Below, in pieces: positions 43,459 to 52,686 of a stretch of DNA of 64,000 bases. The position numbers and the translations under genes are program-made. A model generated the notes under the pieces. That model ran no database searches and was not told where the DNA came from. It saw only the letters and a list, made by a program, of their open reading frames with translations. This DNA is from Azophilus sp965221465 (lineage in GTDB: Bacteria; Pseudomonadota; Gammaproteobacteria; Pseudomonadales; Azotimanducaceae), in the NCBI GenBank assembly GCA_965221465.1, contig OZ244892.1:1178001-1242000 (forward strand). Reading direction: 5' to 3'. Numbering within the stretch: position 1 is the stretch's first letter; each line of letters starts with the position of its first letter.

Positions 43459-44181
43459 TCAGCAATCCTCGCCGACGAATCGGCGCAGGGCTTCCGGGTC
43501 CGGAATGCGCACACGCTTCCCCTCGAATGCCACGCCGCGACGCTTCAGGGCCGCGACCGCGCGGGAGAACGTCTCCGGTTGCATGCCGAGCAGATTTGCG
43601 ATCAATTGCTTGGGGTAGGGCAGTTCCACGGAGGTACAGGTTCCGGCGGCGGGTTCGAGGGCGCAAAAGGGAAGCAGGAAGTGGGCGAGCCGCTGCGGCG
43701 CCGTTCGGCAATGGTCGGACTCCACCCGGTCGATGAAGCGTTCGAGGTGCGCGGAGATGTCGAGCAGCAAGGCTTCGGCAAGGTCGGGACACTGCTGCAA
43801 CAGTCGGACCACCGTCGCCGTCGGAAACGCGGCAAGCCGCCCGTCCACCACGAGTTCGGCCGTGGCCGGGTAGCCGCAGGAGAAGTACATCGCCACTTCC
43901 CCGAATGCCTGACCCGGGCCGAAGACCTCGAGCACCGCTTCCGTACCGTCCTGCTGCAGCCGGTACAGCTTCACCCAGCCGGAAAGCACCGCATAGAAAT
44001 GGGTGGGACGATCGCCCTGTTCGAAAACCACGGCGCCCTTGCGATAGCAGCAGGACCGGGCATCGTTGAAGAGCGACGCCCGGACCGTTTCCGGCAATCT
44101 CTCGAAAAGGGGCATGCGGCAGAGCGCGGCGCGATCGCGGTCCCGCAATGCCATGTCACGTTGCTCACGCCGCCGAGTCAT
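43459..44181 (-). CDS. CRP/FNR-family transcription regulator, DNR-like
   Basis: The 240-residue protein has an effector-binding beta-roll (KGAVVFEQGDRPTHFYAVLSG, GPGQAFGEVAMYF) and a C-terminal winged helix with the recognition helix in LLGMQPETFSRAVAAL. The E-x-x-S-R pattern is that of FNR/DNR, which read TTGAT half-sites. It lacks the N-terminal Cys cluster of FNR, so oxygen sensing by an Fe-S cluster is unlikely and NO/heme sensing as in DNR is more probable. The start at 44181 (MTRRREQ) is chosen; MALRDRD at 44154 is possible. It lies upstream of narK and likely controls it. Confidence 0.82.
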   Translation of the reverse strand: MTRRREQRDMALRDRDRAALCRMPLFERLPETVRASLFNDARSCCYRKGAVVFEQGDRPTHFYAVLSGWVKLYRLQQDGTEAVLEVFGPGQAFGEVAMYFSCGYPATAELVVDGRLAAFPTATVVRLLQQCPDLAEALLLDISAHLERFIDRVESDHCRTAPQRLAHFLLPFCALEPAAGTCTSVELPYPKQLIANLLGMQPETFSRAVAALKRRGVAFEGKRVRIPDPEALRRFVGEDC

Positions 44182-44486
44182 CAAAACACAACTACCCAGA
44201 CCGTCTCGATTTGTGGACAAGGACCGCCGCGATTCGCGCGGAAAGCCGGCTGACGCGCCGGCATCGGGACCGTTCACCCGGTCTTCGCCGGAGTCGGGCG
44301 CGGCCCCTCCCGGACAATGGTAGCCTGCCGCCCGGGCCACAAGACAGTGGCCCGCAAGCGACGCTGGGCGTTACCGCTGGCGTCATCGACCATGCTGGTG
44401 TCGTCGCTCATCGACGACACTTGGAAAAGCCGGTCAGAGATGGAAAACCGCTAGCGCGGCAACCCATTGCCATCAGCCGCCGGTGT
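44182..44486. other. Intergenic region with two perfect hairpins
   Basis: Between dnr and hsp20 (both minus strand) lie GGGCCAC-N6-GTGGCCC at 44334-44353 and GTGTCGTCG-N5-CGACGACAC at 44398-44420. Neither is followed by a T run on either strand. They could end the hsp20 transcript, protect its 3' end, or act as an operator for dnr. No ORF is credible here. Confidence 0.5.
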
Positions 44487-44975
44487 TCAGGGCACGGCGA
44501 TCTCGATGACCCTGGCGCGGTCGCGCGCGGCCTTCGACTTCGGCAGCGACACCTTCAACACGCCGTTGGCGAATGTCGCGTTGACGTTCTGCTCTTCGAT
44601 CTCCACCGGAATGCGGACCAGGCGGTGAAAGCCACCGAACGATCGTTCGCTCCGGTGGACCGCCCGGTCGGTGTCGGTGGTTTCGGACTTCCGCTGCCCC
44701 TGAATCGAAAGTACGTTGTCCTGAATCTCGACGCTCAACTCGCCGATGTCGACGCCAGGCAGGTCGGCCGTGACTTCGATGGTCTTGTCGGTCTCCAGCA
44801 GATCGACGGACGGCACGACGGCGCCGCGCCATCCGGCGGGATGGCCCATGTCGGAAAAGAACCGTTCGAAGGCCCGATCGAGCTTGTTGCGGAACGAGGT
44901 GAAGGGATCGATTTCGTCCCACCACGAGATCGGCTCGAATCGACGTTTGCGTATCGTGAGGTCTTGCTTGCTCAT
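44487..44975 (-). CDS. Small heat-shock protein, Hsp20/alpha-crystallin family
   Basis: The 162-residue protein has the alpha-crystallin domain at about 50-150: KTIEVTADLPGVDIGELSVEIQ, LSIQGQRKSE, GGFHRLVRIPVEI and NATFANGVLKVSLPKSKA, with the conserved G-V-L. The C-terminal I-x-I motif is present as VIEIAVP. Such proteins hold unfolding proteins in an ATP-independent way for refolding by Hsp70/ClpB; clpB is in this window. AGGAGA precedes the ATG. No heat-shock promoter is evident. It follows the EF-hand gene by 138 bases. Confidence 0.92.
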   Translation of the reverse strand: MSKQDLTIRKRRFEPISWWDEIDPFTSFRNKLDRAFERFFSDMGHPAGWRGAVVPSVDLLETDKTIEVTADLPGVDIGELSVEIQDNVLSIQGQRKSETTDTDRAVHRSERSFGGFHRLVRIPVEIEEQNVNATFANGVLKVSLPKSKAARDRARVIEIAVP

Positions 44976-45113
44976 CGCGTATCTCCTGGCTGGTTGGCGC
45001 CCGCGTGGGCGGAATGATTCTGGTCGACAAGTGCGGGCACGAATCCGCCGCCGGCACCGATGCCCGGCTGCGAACACCGACGTGCCGGCAACGGGGCGCG
45101 GCATTCGCTTCGC

Positions 45114-45545
45114 TTATCGCGATTTCCCCTGATTGTCGACTGCTCCCGGCGAGGTTCGGTTCCACCGTTTGGGGGGTTCGGGGGAGGCTTGTGCACACCT
45201 GCCCCGGGCGCCTCGGTTTGACCGGGTCGTCCGCGATTGCTGGCGCACTCCCGCGGTTTCCATGAATTCCGTTCGGCTGACAAGCCCATCCGCATCCGCG
45301 TCCATGCACTCGAATCGTGTCTCCCGGTTGCCGCGAATTGCCCGTCCCTGACCCGGGCCGAATCGGGCGCTCGTTCCCAGGTCGACCCCGAGGAATTCCT
45401 CGAGGGTGAGGCTGTCGTCTGCATCGACATCGAGCTCGTCGAACACGGACTCTGGCGCCTCTGGCGTCGATTGGGCTGCACTGTTCGCAACGTATGCGGT
45501 GGACGCAACCGCCACCGACATGAACCAGATCAAGATGCGACTCAT
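45114..45545 (-). CDS. Exported EF-hand calcium-binding protein
   Basis: The 143-residue protein has a signal peptide (ILIWFMSVAVASTAYVANSAAQ) and two EF-hand loops: DVDADDSLTLEEF at about 39-51 and DADADGLVSRTEF at about 82-94. Each has the D-x-D-x-D-x-x-x-x-x-x-E spacing. The C-terminal 45 residues are Arg/Ser/Pro-rich and unstructured. It should bind calcium in the periplasm; a partner is not known. An FNR/DNR-type box lies 71 bases upstream of the start. Confidence 0.82.
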   Translation of the reverse strand: MSRILIWFMSVAVASTAYVANSAAQSTPEAPESVFDELDVDADDSLTLEEFLGVDLGTSARFGPGQGRAIRGNRETRFECMDADADGLVSRTEFMETAGVRQQSRTTRSNRGARGRCAQASPEPPKRWNRTSPGAVDNQGKSR

Positions 45546-45615
45546 GGGTTTGCCTCCGTCTTTCGCTTGTACTCCGACCTGCGCTCTTTTCTAGCGACCG
45601 CCTTGGGCACGCGCC

Positions 45616-45629
45616 TTGATATTCGTCAA
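45616..45629. promoter_or_regulatory. FNR/DNR-type box upstream of the EF-hand gene
   Basis: TTGATATTCGTCAA differs from the FNR consensus TTGAT-N4-ATCAA at one base. Its centre is 77 bases upstream of the EF-hand start and about 176 bases from the TonB receptor start on the other strand. The distance fits activation of the EF-hand gene better. Confidence 0.55.
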
Positions 45630-45798
45630 TTGCGCGATTTACTTGAGACGGACAGGGTGCTAACGTGCGCGCCGCGCAACGCATCGTTGCGCTTCCGGCC
45701 GGGTCTGGAGAGGCACTGACCCGGAACACGCACCGAAACAGTCGCCTGGCAGAGGCCATTGCCTCTTTGTGGCCATTATTCGAATGGAGGTTGATCTC

Positions 45799-48711
45799 AT
45801 GCTGAAAACAAACCCTTTTGCGACGCTGTTGATATCCCTTATAGCAGCCGCTGCGACGCTGGTGTCCGGCCCATCCCTGGCCGAGCAGGCAGACGCCGCC
45901 ATGGAAATCGAGGAAATCGTGGTCACCGGTTCGCGCATTCAGCGCCGCAATCTGGTGAGCGCGAGCCCGGTGACCCAGGTCGATGCCGACGAACTGCTCT
46001 ACCAGGGCACCACCCGGGTCGAAGACATGGTCCGCACGCTCCCGCAGGTGTATTCCCTGCAGAATACGACCCAGTCCAACGGCGCCACCGGCACGGCGAC
46101 GCTGAACCTGCGCAATCTCGGCTCGGCGCGCACGCTGGTACTGGTGAACGGCCGCCGCCTGCCGGCGGGTTCACCGATTCAGGGCGGCATCGGCGCCGAC
46201 ATCAACCAGATTCCCAGCGCACTCGTGCGCAGCGTCGAGGTGATGACCGGCGGGGCCTCGGCCACCTACGGGTCCGACGCGGTTGCCGGCGTGGTCAACT
46301 TCCTCATGAAGGACGACTTCGAAGGCGTACGGGTCGACTATCAGTTCAGCCAGTATTCCCACAACAACAACAACAGCCGTTGGCAGGGGATCGTCGAGGA
46401 TGCCGGTTATCCCGCGGCCGACGGCACCGCGTCCGACGGCGATACGTCCTACGTCTCGCTGATCGTCGGCGGTAATTTCGACGACGGTCGCGGCAACGCC
46501 ACGGCTTACGCCACCTATCGGGACATCGAGCCGGTGTGGCAAGGCGACCGGGACTACAGTTCGTGCGCGTTGAGCGACGACACCACGTTCTGCTTCGGGT
46601 CCTCGACGATTCCCCAGGGGCGATTCACGAACTTCGGCGTCGGTGGCCCCTTCGTGGACTACATCGTCTCCGGTAGCGAATTCGTGCCGCGCCAGGGCGA
46701 GACCTTCAACTACGGCCCGTTGAACTATTATCAGCGCCCCGACGAACAGTACACGTTCGGCGGCTTTGCCCACTACGACGTGGCCGACTACGCGGAAATC
46801 TACACCGAACTGATGTTCATGGACGACCGGTCGGTCTCCCAGATCGCGCCATCCGGCAATTTCTTCGTTACCAACACGCTGAACTGCGGCAACGCGTTGC
46901 TCTCCGAACAGCAGTTCGAGACCGTCTGCGGTTCGATCGGGCTGACCCGTGACGATGTTCGCTCCCCGTTCTGGATCGGTCGGCGCAACGTCGAAGGCGG
47001 CAACCGCCAACACGACCTGCGGCACACCTCGTTCCGCGGCGTTGTCGGCCTTCGGGGCGAGATGAACACCAATTGGAGCTATGACGCTTCGGTCCTCTAC
47101 GCCGAGGTCAGCATGGAGAACACCTACCTGAACGACCTCGGCACGACCAAAATCAGGCGCGCCCTGGATGCGGTTCGGGATCCGGTCAGCGGTGAGATCG
47201 TGTGCCGCTCCGTGGTCGAAGGCTACGACCTGAATTGCGTGCCGTGGAACATCTTCCAGGAAGGCGGCGTGACCCAGGAGGCCCTCGATTACATCGTTCT
47301 GCCGCTGTTTGCCCGGGGAACGACCGACCAGACCATCGTTTCCGGTTACGTTTCCGGCGATCTGGGCGACTACGGCATCAAGCTCCCGGCCGCGGACACC
47401 GGTGTCGCGGTGGTGCTTGGCGGCGTGTATCGCGAAGAGAACCTCGACTTCAGCCCGGACGAAGGTTTCCGCAGCGGCGAGGGCGCCGGCCAGGGTGGCG
47501 CGACGCCTCCGGTCAGTGGCGGTTACAGCGTTTTCGAGCTGTTCACCGAAGCCAGCATCCCACTCGTGGAAGGGCGGCCGTTTGCCGAAGAACTGACGCT
47601 GGATTTCGCGTTCCGCTATTCGGATTACGATTACGGTGTTACCACCGAGACGTTCGGCATTCGCTCGGGCTGGGCCATCAACTACGATGTCAAGCTGCGC
47701 GGCAGCTTCCAGCGCGCGATCCGGGCTGCGAACGTGCGCGAACTCTTCCGGCCCCAGGGTTTCAACCTGTTCGACATGACCGGAGACCCGTGCGGTGGGC
47801 CGGTCAGCGGCGGCGTTACGGCGGACGGCCGCACGTTCGAGGAATGCGCCCGCAGCGGCGTGACCGAGGCGCAGTGGGGCAATGTCCCCAATTCTCCGGC
47901 CGGCCAGTACAACTTCCTGCAGGGGGGCAACCCGAACCTGGAGCCGGAAGTCGCCGATACCTGGACGGTGGGCGTGGTCCTGTCGCCGAGCGCCATCGAC
48001 GGTCTGACCCTGACCGTGGACTACTACAACATCAAGATCGAGAAGGGCATCAGCATTCTCACGCCGGAGTTCATTCTCAACCAGTGCCTGGACGGCAATC
48101 AGGAGCAATGCGAGAAGGTCCGACGGGGCGCGCCGGGCGACCTCTGGATCGGCTCCGACGTCAATTCCAGTGGCCACATCGTCGCACTGAACGACAACCT
48201 GGCCATTGAAGAGGTGACGGGCTTCGACGTGATCGCGGACTATTCCTTCGATGTCGGCGAGATGGGCAGTGTCCACATCGCCAACGTGCTGTCGATCATC
48301 GACTCCTGGGACCAGCAGGAACTGGCCGGTGCGCCCACCGAGGCATGCGCCGGCAAGTGGGGCTTCGTCTGCGGCTTTCCGACCCCGGATGTGCGCAACA
48401 AGTTGCGGGCGATCTGGGTGACCCCCTGGAACGTTGCAGCCACGGTCATGTGGCGCTACACCAGCAAGGTGGACGACCTCAACGAGAGCGAGATCGACCT
48501 CGAGTCGGTTTCCTACATCGACGTTTCGGCAATCTGGAGTGTCAGCGAGACGGTCGAGGTGCGCGCCGGCATCAACAATCTGTTCGATGTCGAGCCGCCC
48601 ATTGCCGGAAATGGCGCTGGCCCGTCCATCGCCGGCAATGGCAACACCTTCCCGGGAATGTACGACGCCCTCGGCCGCTACTGGTTCATCGCCGCCGGCC
48701 TGTCGCTCTGA
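45799..48711 (+). CDS. TonB-dependent outer-membrane receptor
   Basis: The 970-residue protein has a signal peptide (PFATLLISLIAAAATLVSGPSLA), a TonB box region with EIEEIVVTGSRIQRRN, a plug domain (LRNLGSARTLVLVNGRRLP, TGGASATYGSDAVAGVVNF) and a long barrel ending in an aromatic C-terminus (GRYWFIAAGLSL). It belongs to the large Oar/Iron-complex-like receptor group of marine gammaproteobacteria whose ligands vary (peptides, carbohydrates, siderophores). The start is the ATG at 45799, since GGAGG lies ten bases before it. No exbBD or tonB is adjacent. It converges on the malonyl-CoA reductase gene. Confidence 0.93.
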   Translation: MLKTNPFATLLISLIAAAATLVSGPSLAEQADAAMEIEEIVVTGSRIQRRNLVSASPVTQVDADELLYQGTTRVEDMVRTLPQVYSLQNTTQSNGATGTATLNLRNLGSARTLVLVNGRRLPAGSPIQGGIGADINQIPSALVRSVEVMTGGASATYGSDAVAGVVNFLMKDDFEGVRVDYQFSQYSHNNNNSRWQGIVEDAGYPAADGTASDGDTSYVSLIVGGNFDDGRGNATAYATYRDIEPVWQGDRDYSSCALSDDTTFCFGSSTIPQGRFTNFGVGGPFVDYIVSGSEFVPRQGETFNYGPLNYYQRPDEQYTFGGFAHYDVADYAEIYTELMFMDDRSVSQIAPSGNFFVTNTLNCGNALLSEQQFETVCGSIGLTRDDVRSPFWIGRRNVEGGNRQHDLRHTSFRGVVGLRGEMNTNWSYDASVLYAEVSMENTYLNDLGTTKIRRALDAVRDPVSGEIVCRSVVEGYDLNCVPWNIFQEGGVTQEALDYIVLPLFARGTTDQTIVSGYVSGDLGDYGIKLPAADTGVAVVLGGVYREENLDFSPDEGFRSGEGAGQGGATPPVSGGYSVFELFTEASIPLVEGRPFAEELTLDFAFRYSDYDYGVTTETFGIRSGWAINYDVKLRGSFQRAIRAANVRELFRPQGFNLFDMTGDPCGGPVSGGVTADGRTFEECARSGVTEAQWGNVPNSPAGQYNFLQGGNPNLEPEVADTWTVGVVLSPSAIDGLTLTVDYYNIKIEKGISILTPEFILNQCLDGNQEQCEKVRRGAPGDLWIGSDVNSSGHIVALNDNLAIEEVTGFDVIADYSFDVGEMGSVHIANVLSIIDSWDQQELAGAPTEACAGKWGFVCGFPTPDVRNKLRAIWVTPWNVAATVMWRYTSKVDDLNESEIDLESVSYIDVSAIWSVSETVEVRAGINNLFDVEPPIAGNGAGPSIAGNGNTFPGMYDALGRYWFIAAGLSL

Positions 48712-48723
48712 CGGGCCGAGGCT

Positions 48724-48758
48724 CCCTCGGGCAACACGCCGAGGCGGTTGCCCGGGGG
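48724..48758 (+). terminator. Strong stem-loop after the TonB receptor gene
   Basis: CCCTCGGGCAAC and GTTGCCCGGGGG pair over 12 bases (one G-T) around an 11-base loop, 13 bases after the TonB receptor stop. No T run follows, so it may stabilise the mRNA end or pause polymerase more than end transcription on its own. Confidence 0.4.
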
Positions 48759-48824
48759 CGCTGCCGGGGCCATCGCCCTGGAATCCAAAAGCCCGGATAG
48801 CAGGAGGCTTTGACCCGGGGTCGT

Positions 48825-48864
48825 GTGCATCGTTGTCGGCAGCAGGAAGCTGGTGGGAATCACG
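48825..48864 (-). repeat. Dispersed repeat family 2, copy vi
   Basis: The minus strand reads GATTCCCACCAGCTTCCTGC then TGCCGACAACGATGCACA. It lies about 45 bases after the stop of the malonyl-CoA reductase gene and is oriented with it. Confidence 0.5.
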
Positions 48865-48908
48865 GGCTGGCCGATGCCACCAAGGATCCTCACTGACTGG
48901 TGCGGGAA

Positions 48909-51900
48909 TTACACCGTGACTGCGTTGCCGCGGAAGATCCTCGACAGGTACCGGCTCTCCGATGGGCTCGGCGCGGGCACGGCGCATTGCAGCACCGCAT
49001 GGACCACGCGTTCCATCTCTTCATCGAGTTCCGAGTCCGATGCCGGTTCCTCGGTGCGGGCTCGGCGGGTGAGCTGGACTTGATTGACCGCGGGCACCGT
49101 CGGCAAGCGCTCTCCCTCCACCCCCAGCGTGACGGTAAAGGCGTGCAGCGAGTTCTTGACGAACAAGGCGAGGGCGAATTCCTCCCGCGACGAGGCCAGG
49201 GACGTGTCCGGCGTCAGCAGGACGATTTGGCAACGGGGTGCCAGCGCCGCGCAGCGGGCCACGCGGAAATGAAAGGTGATCTGATCGTTGACCAACGCGG
49301 CGAATTGCTCTTCCGATAACACGCGGTCCCAGTTGCCGTCGCGCTCCGCGGCCAGCACGTTCATGGGTAATCGCGCGAATGGGCTGCTGACCACCACATC
49401 GTAACCGCCTTCCTCCCGGCGCAATGCATCCAGCGCGCCTTCGATGTCATCACCGATTTTGCGCACCTCGCAGTCCAATCCCGGCAGTGCGATCGAATGC
49501 TGGAGTTCGTTGCAGGCCTCGTCGCCACGGACGAGAATCCGCAGGCTGGCCACGGAGTGGTCGCTGAAGCCCTGGGCGATCGCCACCATCTCGCGCCGCA
49601 TGCAGTCGCCGATCATGACAATGCGCTTGCCCTGCAGTTTGGCCAGGTTTTCCTTGCCGGGCGGCAGCAGCAGTTCGCCTTCGGAGACTGAGCGCTCGAA
49701 TTTCAGACCGCCCGAGGGGTGAAACGTCTCGCCGCTGACAATTTCGTCGGCGAGATGGAACACGGTGGAAAGGCCCACCTGCTCATCCGTGGGCATCTTG
49801 TGCAAATGCAGCCGGTTGAGTATGCCGGATTCGATCCGGTCGGCCGCCCGCTCGACGGACTTCCGATCCATGAAGGGGCTGGGAGCATCCGTGAATCGGG
49901 CCAGGAAGTCATCCGCCTGTTGCTGGCTGAACACCGCTCCGAGCACCATGCGCGCCATCAGCTTTTCCGCCACGTCCCGGTTCATCAGGAAGCTCGACGA
50001 ACTGCCCGAATCGTTGGATTCGCCAACCTGGGCAAAGAGCTTCGCCAACGACTTCGGCACGCTGCTGGCGGCCGGCAGCCGGCTCAGTTCATTGTCGGCG
50101 AGGGCCATCGTCTGCTCGACGGAGAAGCCCTCGCCAATCGCGGCCAGCATGGCCTCGTGCACCTGATTGAGACGCTTGTTCTCCAGCACCAGCCGACCGC
50201 GCCGGGAGAACAGCCCCGGCGCGCCTTCGAGGCCGCGCAGACGCGAACCGTCAACGGGGCCCGGCGCCAGCGCGTTGATCTGGATTTCTGGCCCCAAATG
50301 CCGGGAGATGATCTCAGCCAGCACTCGCTGCCCCGCCTTGCTGACCGCATAGTCGGCGCGGTTGGGATAGGCCACCGCCACGTACTTTTCGCCTCCGAAG
50401 TAGCTGGAGACGTTGAGCACCGACCCCTTGCCCCTGCGTTTCATGTGCGGTGCAAACTTGCGTATCAGCGCGTAGTTGGAAATCAGATTGGCCTGCATGG
50501 TTCGATTCCACTCGTCGATGGTCATGTCGACCACCATCTCCTCGGCCCCGGAAATGCCCGCATTGTTGATCAGGAAATCGACCTGCCCGAACAGTTCCAT
50601 GGAATGCCGAAAGAGCTTCTCCCAGGCCGCGTTGTCCCCAACGTCAATCCCGGCCAGGATCTGCACCCGGTCTCCCGGGTTGGAATAGCCGAGCCCGCGC
50701 AGCTCTTCGATAATGCCCTCGCGCGCGTCGTCGAGTTGGCTTTCGCCGCGGGCGCTGAGCAGCACACGCGCACCGGCGATCGCCAGGAAGCGGCCCAGTT
50801 GCAAACCGATGCCGAGGCTGCCGCCCGTGATCACTGCGGTCTTGCCCTTGTGCAGCCCCGGCAGCACGCGCTGTATGGAAACGGGCATGGCGGACTTTCC
50901 GGTGTGACGCCGAATGTTTTCGGGCACCCACAGGTTGATCGGGTCCATGCGGCGCACGCGGTTGGTGAGCGTCGTGGCCCAGTCCGCGGAGAACGCGAGG
51001 TTGTCGTCGCCTTCGCTGTCGAATCGCACCAGCTGGTTCGGCAGCACCGCCCAGCCGATGTCGCCGCGCGCGGTCAGCGTCTCGTCCTCGTCCCGCCAGA
51101 TGCGAATCAGCGCTTCAATGGCGGCGCGGATCACTTCGTTCATGAGGTTGCCGTGCCGGTCGCTGGGATTGGTGACGTAGGTGATGGCGGGGGCATCGCA
51201 CTTGTCGTACCAGTGGCCTAGATTTCTGGCCAGCGCGGAGGCGAAGGCGACCGGTGCGACGATCTCGTCGCGGACGAAGCTCTCCACGTCCTCATCGGTT
51301 GCGGAGCTCAGCGAGTAGCCGTGCTGGCCGTTCGGCTCCCGAGGCAGCACGATCACGCCGTCAAGGCGGCCGTACTGATCTTCGATCAGCTGCATGGCGC
51401 GGTCCACGGACTCGCGCCGCAGCGGATCCAGGTGCGAAAGCTGGATGGACTCCATGCCGCGGGAGGCGGTCAGCGCCCGCGCATGGCCCAACGCCTCCAG
51501 GGTTCGAAACGCCAACAGCACCTTGGCGCCGCTTTGCAGGTGCCGCTCCGCGAAGGCCAGCGCTTCCTGATGGTCTGCGCCGCCGAGCACCAGCACCGCT
51601 TGGCCGGTGAGGTCTTCCAGGCGCTTGTCCGGCCAGGAGACCAGCTTGGCGCGACTTTGCGCGGGCACCTGCATGCCGTTGGTGACCTCGATGTGGTGGC
51701 CGCTGAGCGCTGCCGATTCGTCCGATGCCAGCCAGACCAGCGTCGACGCCACGTCGGACGGCGTCGGATAGCGGAAGTCGAGTTTGCCCGCTTCCTCCCG
51801 CGCGGTGATCATCAGATTGCGGAACTCCTCGCCCGTGGCGCCCGGAGCCTTGCTCTGCAGTTCATCCATGCGCGCGAACACGGTTTCGATGCGCTGGGAC

Positions 51901-52559
51901 TTCACCGGGCCCGGAAACAGCGTGTTCACCCGGATGCCCTTGTCCCCGCCCAGTTCGATGGCCAAACCCTTGGAGAGTGCGTTAAGCCCGCTTTTGGGAA
52001 CCACGTAAGGAATGCGTCCGAAATAGTGTGTGCGGGAAAAAATGGTGGACACGTTGATGATGGCGCCGCCCTGAGCCATATGCGGTGCGGCCGCGCGCGC
52101 CATGTTCCAGGGCCCGGCCAGTAGATTCATGGCGGAATCGAACATCGTCTGATCGTCGCCGCAGGCGCGCATTTCCGCCTCGGTGAACGGTATTTCCCGC
52201 AGCGGATACTTCGGCCCCGCGCCACCGGCGTTGTTGATCAAGACGTCCAGGCGCTCGAAGCGATCCATGGCGGTGGCGACAATTTTCCGGCCCACGTCCG
52301 GATCGGCGCAGTCGCCCACCGCCGTGATCATCCGCTCCGGTTCGAAACCCTCCCCAACCAACTCCTGCTCGAAGGCTTTGAGCTTCTTGCCGTTGCGTCC
52401 GTTCAGCACCACCAGGGCGCCTTCCCGCAACAGGTGGCGGGAGACATGGGACCCGATCGAACCGGCGGCGCCGGTCAGGATTACCGATTTGTTTTCCAAT
52501 CGCCTGCCGCTCAGGCTGTCGGCGACCGCTGGAATATCCTGTGCTTTCAGTTCAGTCAT
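48909..52559 (-). CDS. mcr: Bifunctional malonyl-CoA reductase (3-hydroxypropionate-forming)
   Basis: The 1216-residue protein is made of tandem short-chain dehydrogenase modules, the architecture and length of Chloroflexus malonyl-CoA reductase (about 1219). The N-terminal half has TGAAGSIG at 29-36, LINNAGGAGPKYPL, STIFSRTHYFGRIPYVVPK and a second degenerate module. The C-terminal half has GGSLGIGLQ, FLINNAGISGAEEMVVDM, NVSSYFGGEK and YAVSKAGQRVLAEI, and ends SRYLSRIFRGNAVTV as in Chloroflexus. The C-half reduces malonyl-CoA to malonate semialdehyde and the N-half reduces this to 3-hydroxypropionate, using NADPH. The start is the ATG at 52559 behind AGGAG. A frame 29 codons longer exists but is Asn/Thr-rich. 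Confidence 0.93.
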   Translation of the reverse strand: MTELKAQDIPAVADSLSGRRLENKSVILTGAAGSIGSHVSRHLLREGALVVLNGRNGKKLKAFEQELVGEGFEPERMITAVGDCADPDVGRKIVATAMDRFERLDVLINNAGGAGPKYPLREIPFTEAEMRACGDDQTMFDSAMNLLAGPWNMARAAAPHMAQGGAIINVSTIFSRTHYFGRIPYVVPKSGLNALSKGLAIELGGDKGIRVNTLFPGPVKSQRIETVFARMDELQSKAPGATGEEFRNLMITAREEAGKLDFRYPTPSDVASTLVWLASDESAALSGHHIEVTNGMQVPAQSRAKLVSWPDKRLEDLTGQAVLVLGGADHQEALAFAERHLQSGAKVLLAFRTLEALGHARALTASRGMESIQLSHLDPLRRESVDRAMQLIEDQYGRLDGVIVLPREPNGQHGYSLSSATDEDVESFVRDEIVAPVAFASALARNLGHWYDKCDAPAITYVTNPSDRHGNLMNEVIRAAIEALIRIWRDEDETLTARGDIGWAVLPNQLVRFDSEGDDNLAFSADWATTLTNRVRRMDPINLWVPENIRRHTGKSAMPVSIQRVLPGLHKGKTAVITGGSLGIGLQLGRFLAIAGARVLLSARGESQLDDAREGIIEELRGLGYSNPGDRVQILAGIDVGDNAAWEKLFRHSMELFGQVDFLINNAGISGAEEMVVDMTIDEWNRTMQANLISNYALIRKFAPHMKRRGKGSVLNVSSYFGGEKYVAVAYPNRADYAVSKAGQRVLAEIISRHLGPEIQINALAPGPVDGSRLRGLEGAPGLFSRRGRLVLENKRLNQVHEAMLAAIGEGFSVEQTMALADNELSRLPAASSVPKSLAKLFAQVGESNDSGSSSSFLMNRDVAEKLMARMVLGAVFSQQQADDFLARFTDAPSPFMDRKSVERAADRIESGILNRLHLHKMPTDEQVGLSTVFHLADEIVSGETFHPSGGLKFERSVSEGELLLPPGKENLAKLQGKRIVMIGDCMRREMVAIAQGFSDHSVASLRILVRGDEACNELQHSIALPGLDCEVRKIGDDIEGALDALRREEGGYDVVVSSPFARLPMNVLAAERDGNWDRVLSEEQFAALVNDQITFHFRVARCAALAPRCQIVLLTPDTSLASSREEFALALFVKNSLHAFTVTLGVEGERLPTVPAVNQVQLTRRARTEEPASDSELDEEMERVVHAVLQCAVPAPSPSESRYLSRIFRGNAVTV

Positions 52560-52686
52560 CGAAGCGCTCCTGCAGTTTTCGTTACCGTGATTCGTCTGTT
52601 GGTTGGTGTTGGTCTGGTTGTTTGGCTCGGTTACCGCTGTATCCACAAACTTGCTTATGGCTGAAGATCGCCGTCAGACAACAGGC

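Noticed and set aside
49990..50040. Match to repeat family 1 inside mcr (TTGGATTCGCCAACCTGGGCAA)
   Set aside because: It resembles copy C over about 25 bases but lies in a conserved-length coding region and lacks the rest of the repeat; probably chance.
49719..51221. 500-codon plus-strand ORF opposite mcr
   Set aside because: Antisense shadow; the minus-strand frame is unambiguous malonyl-CoA reductase.
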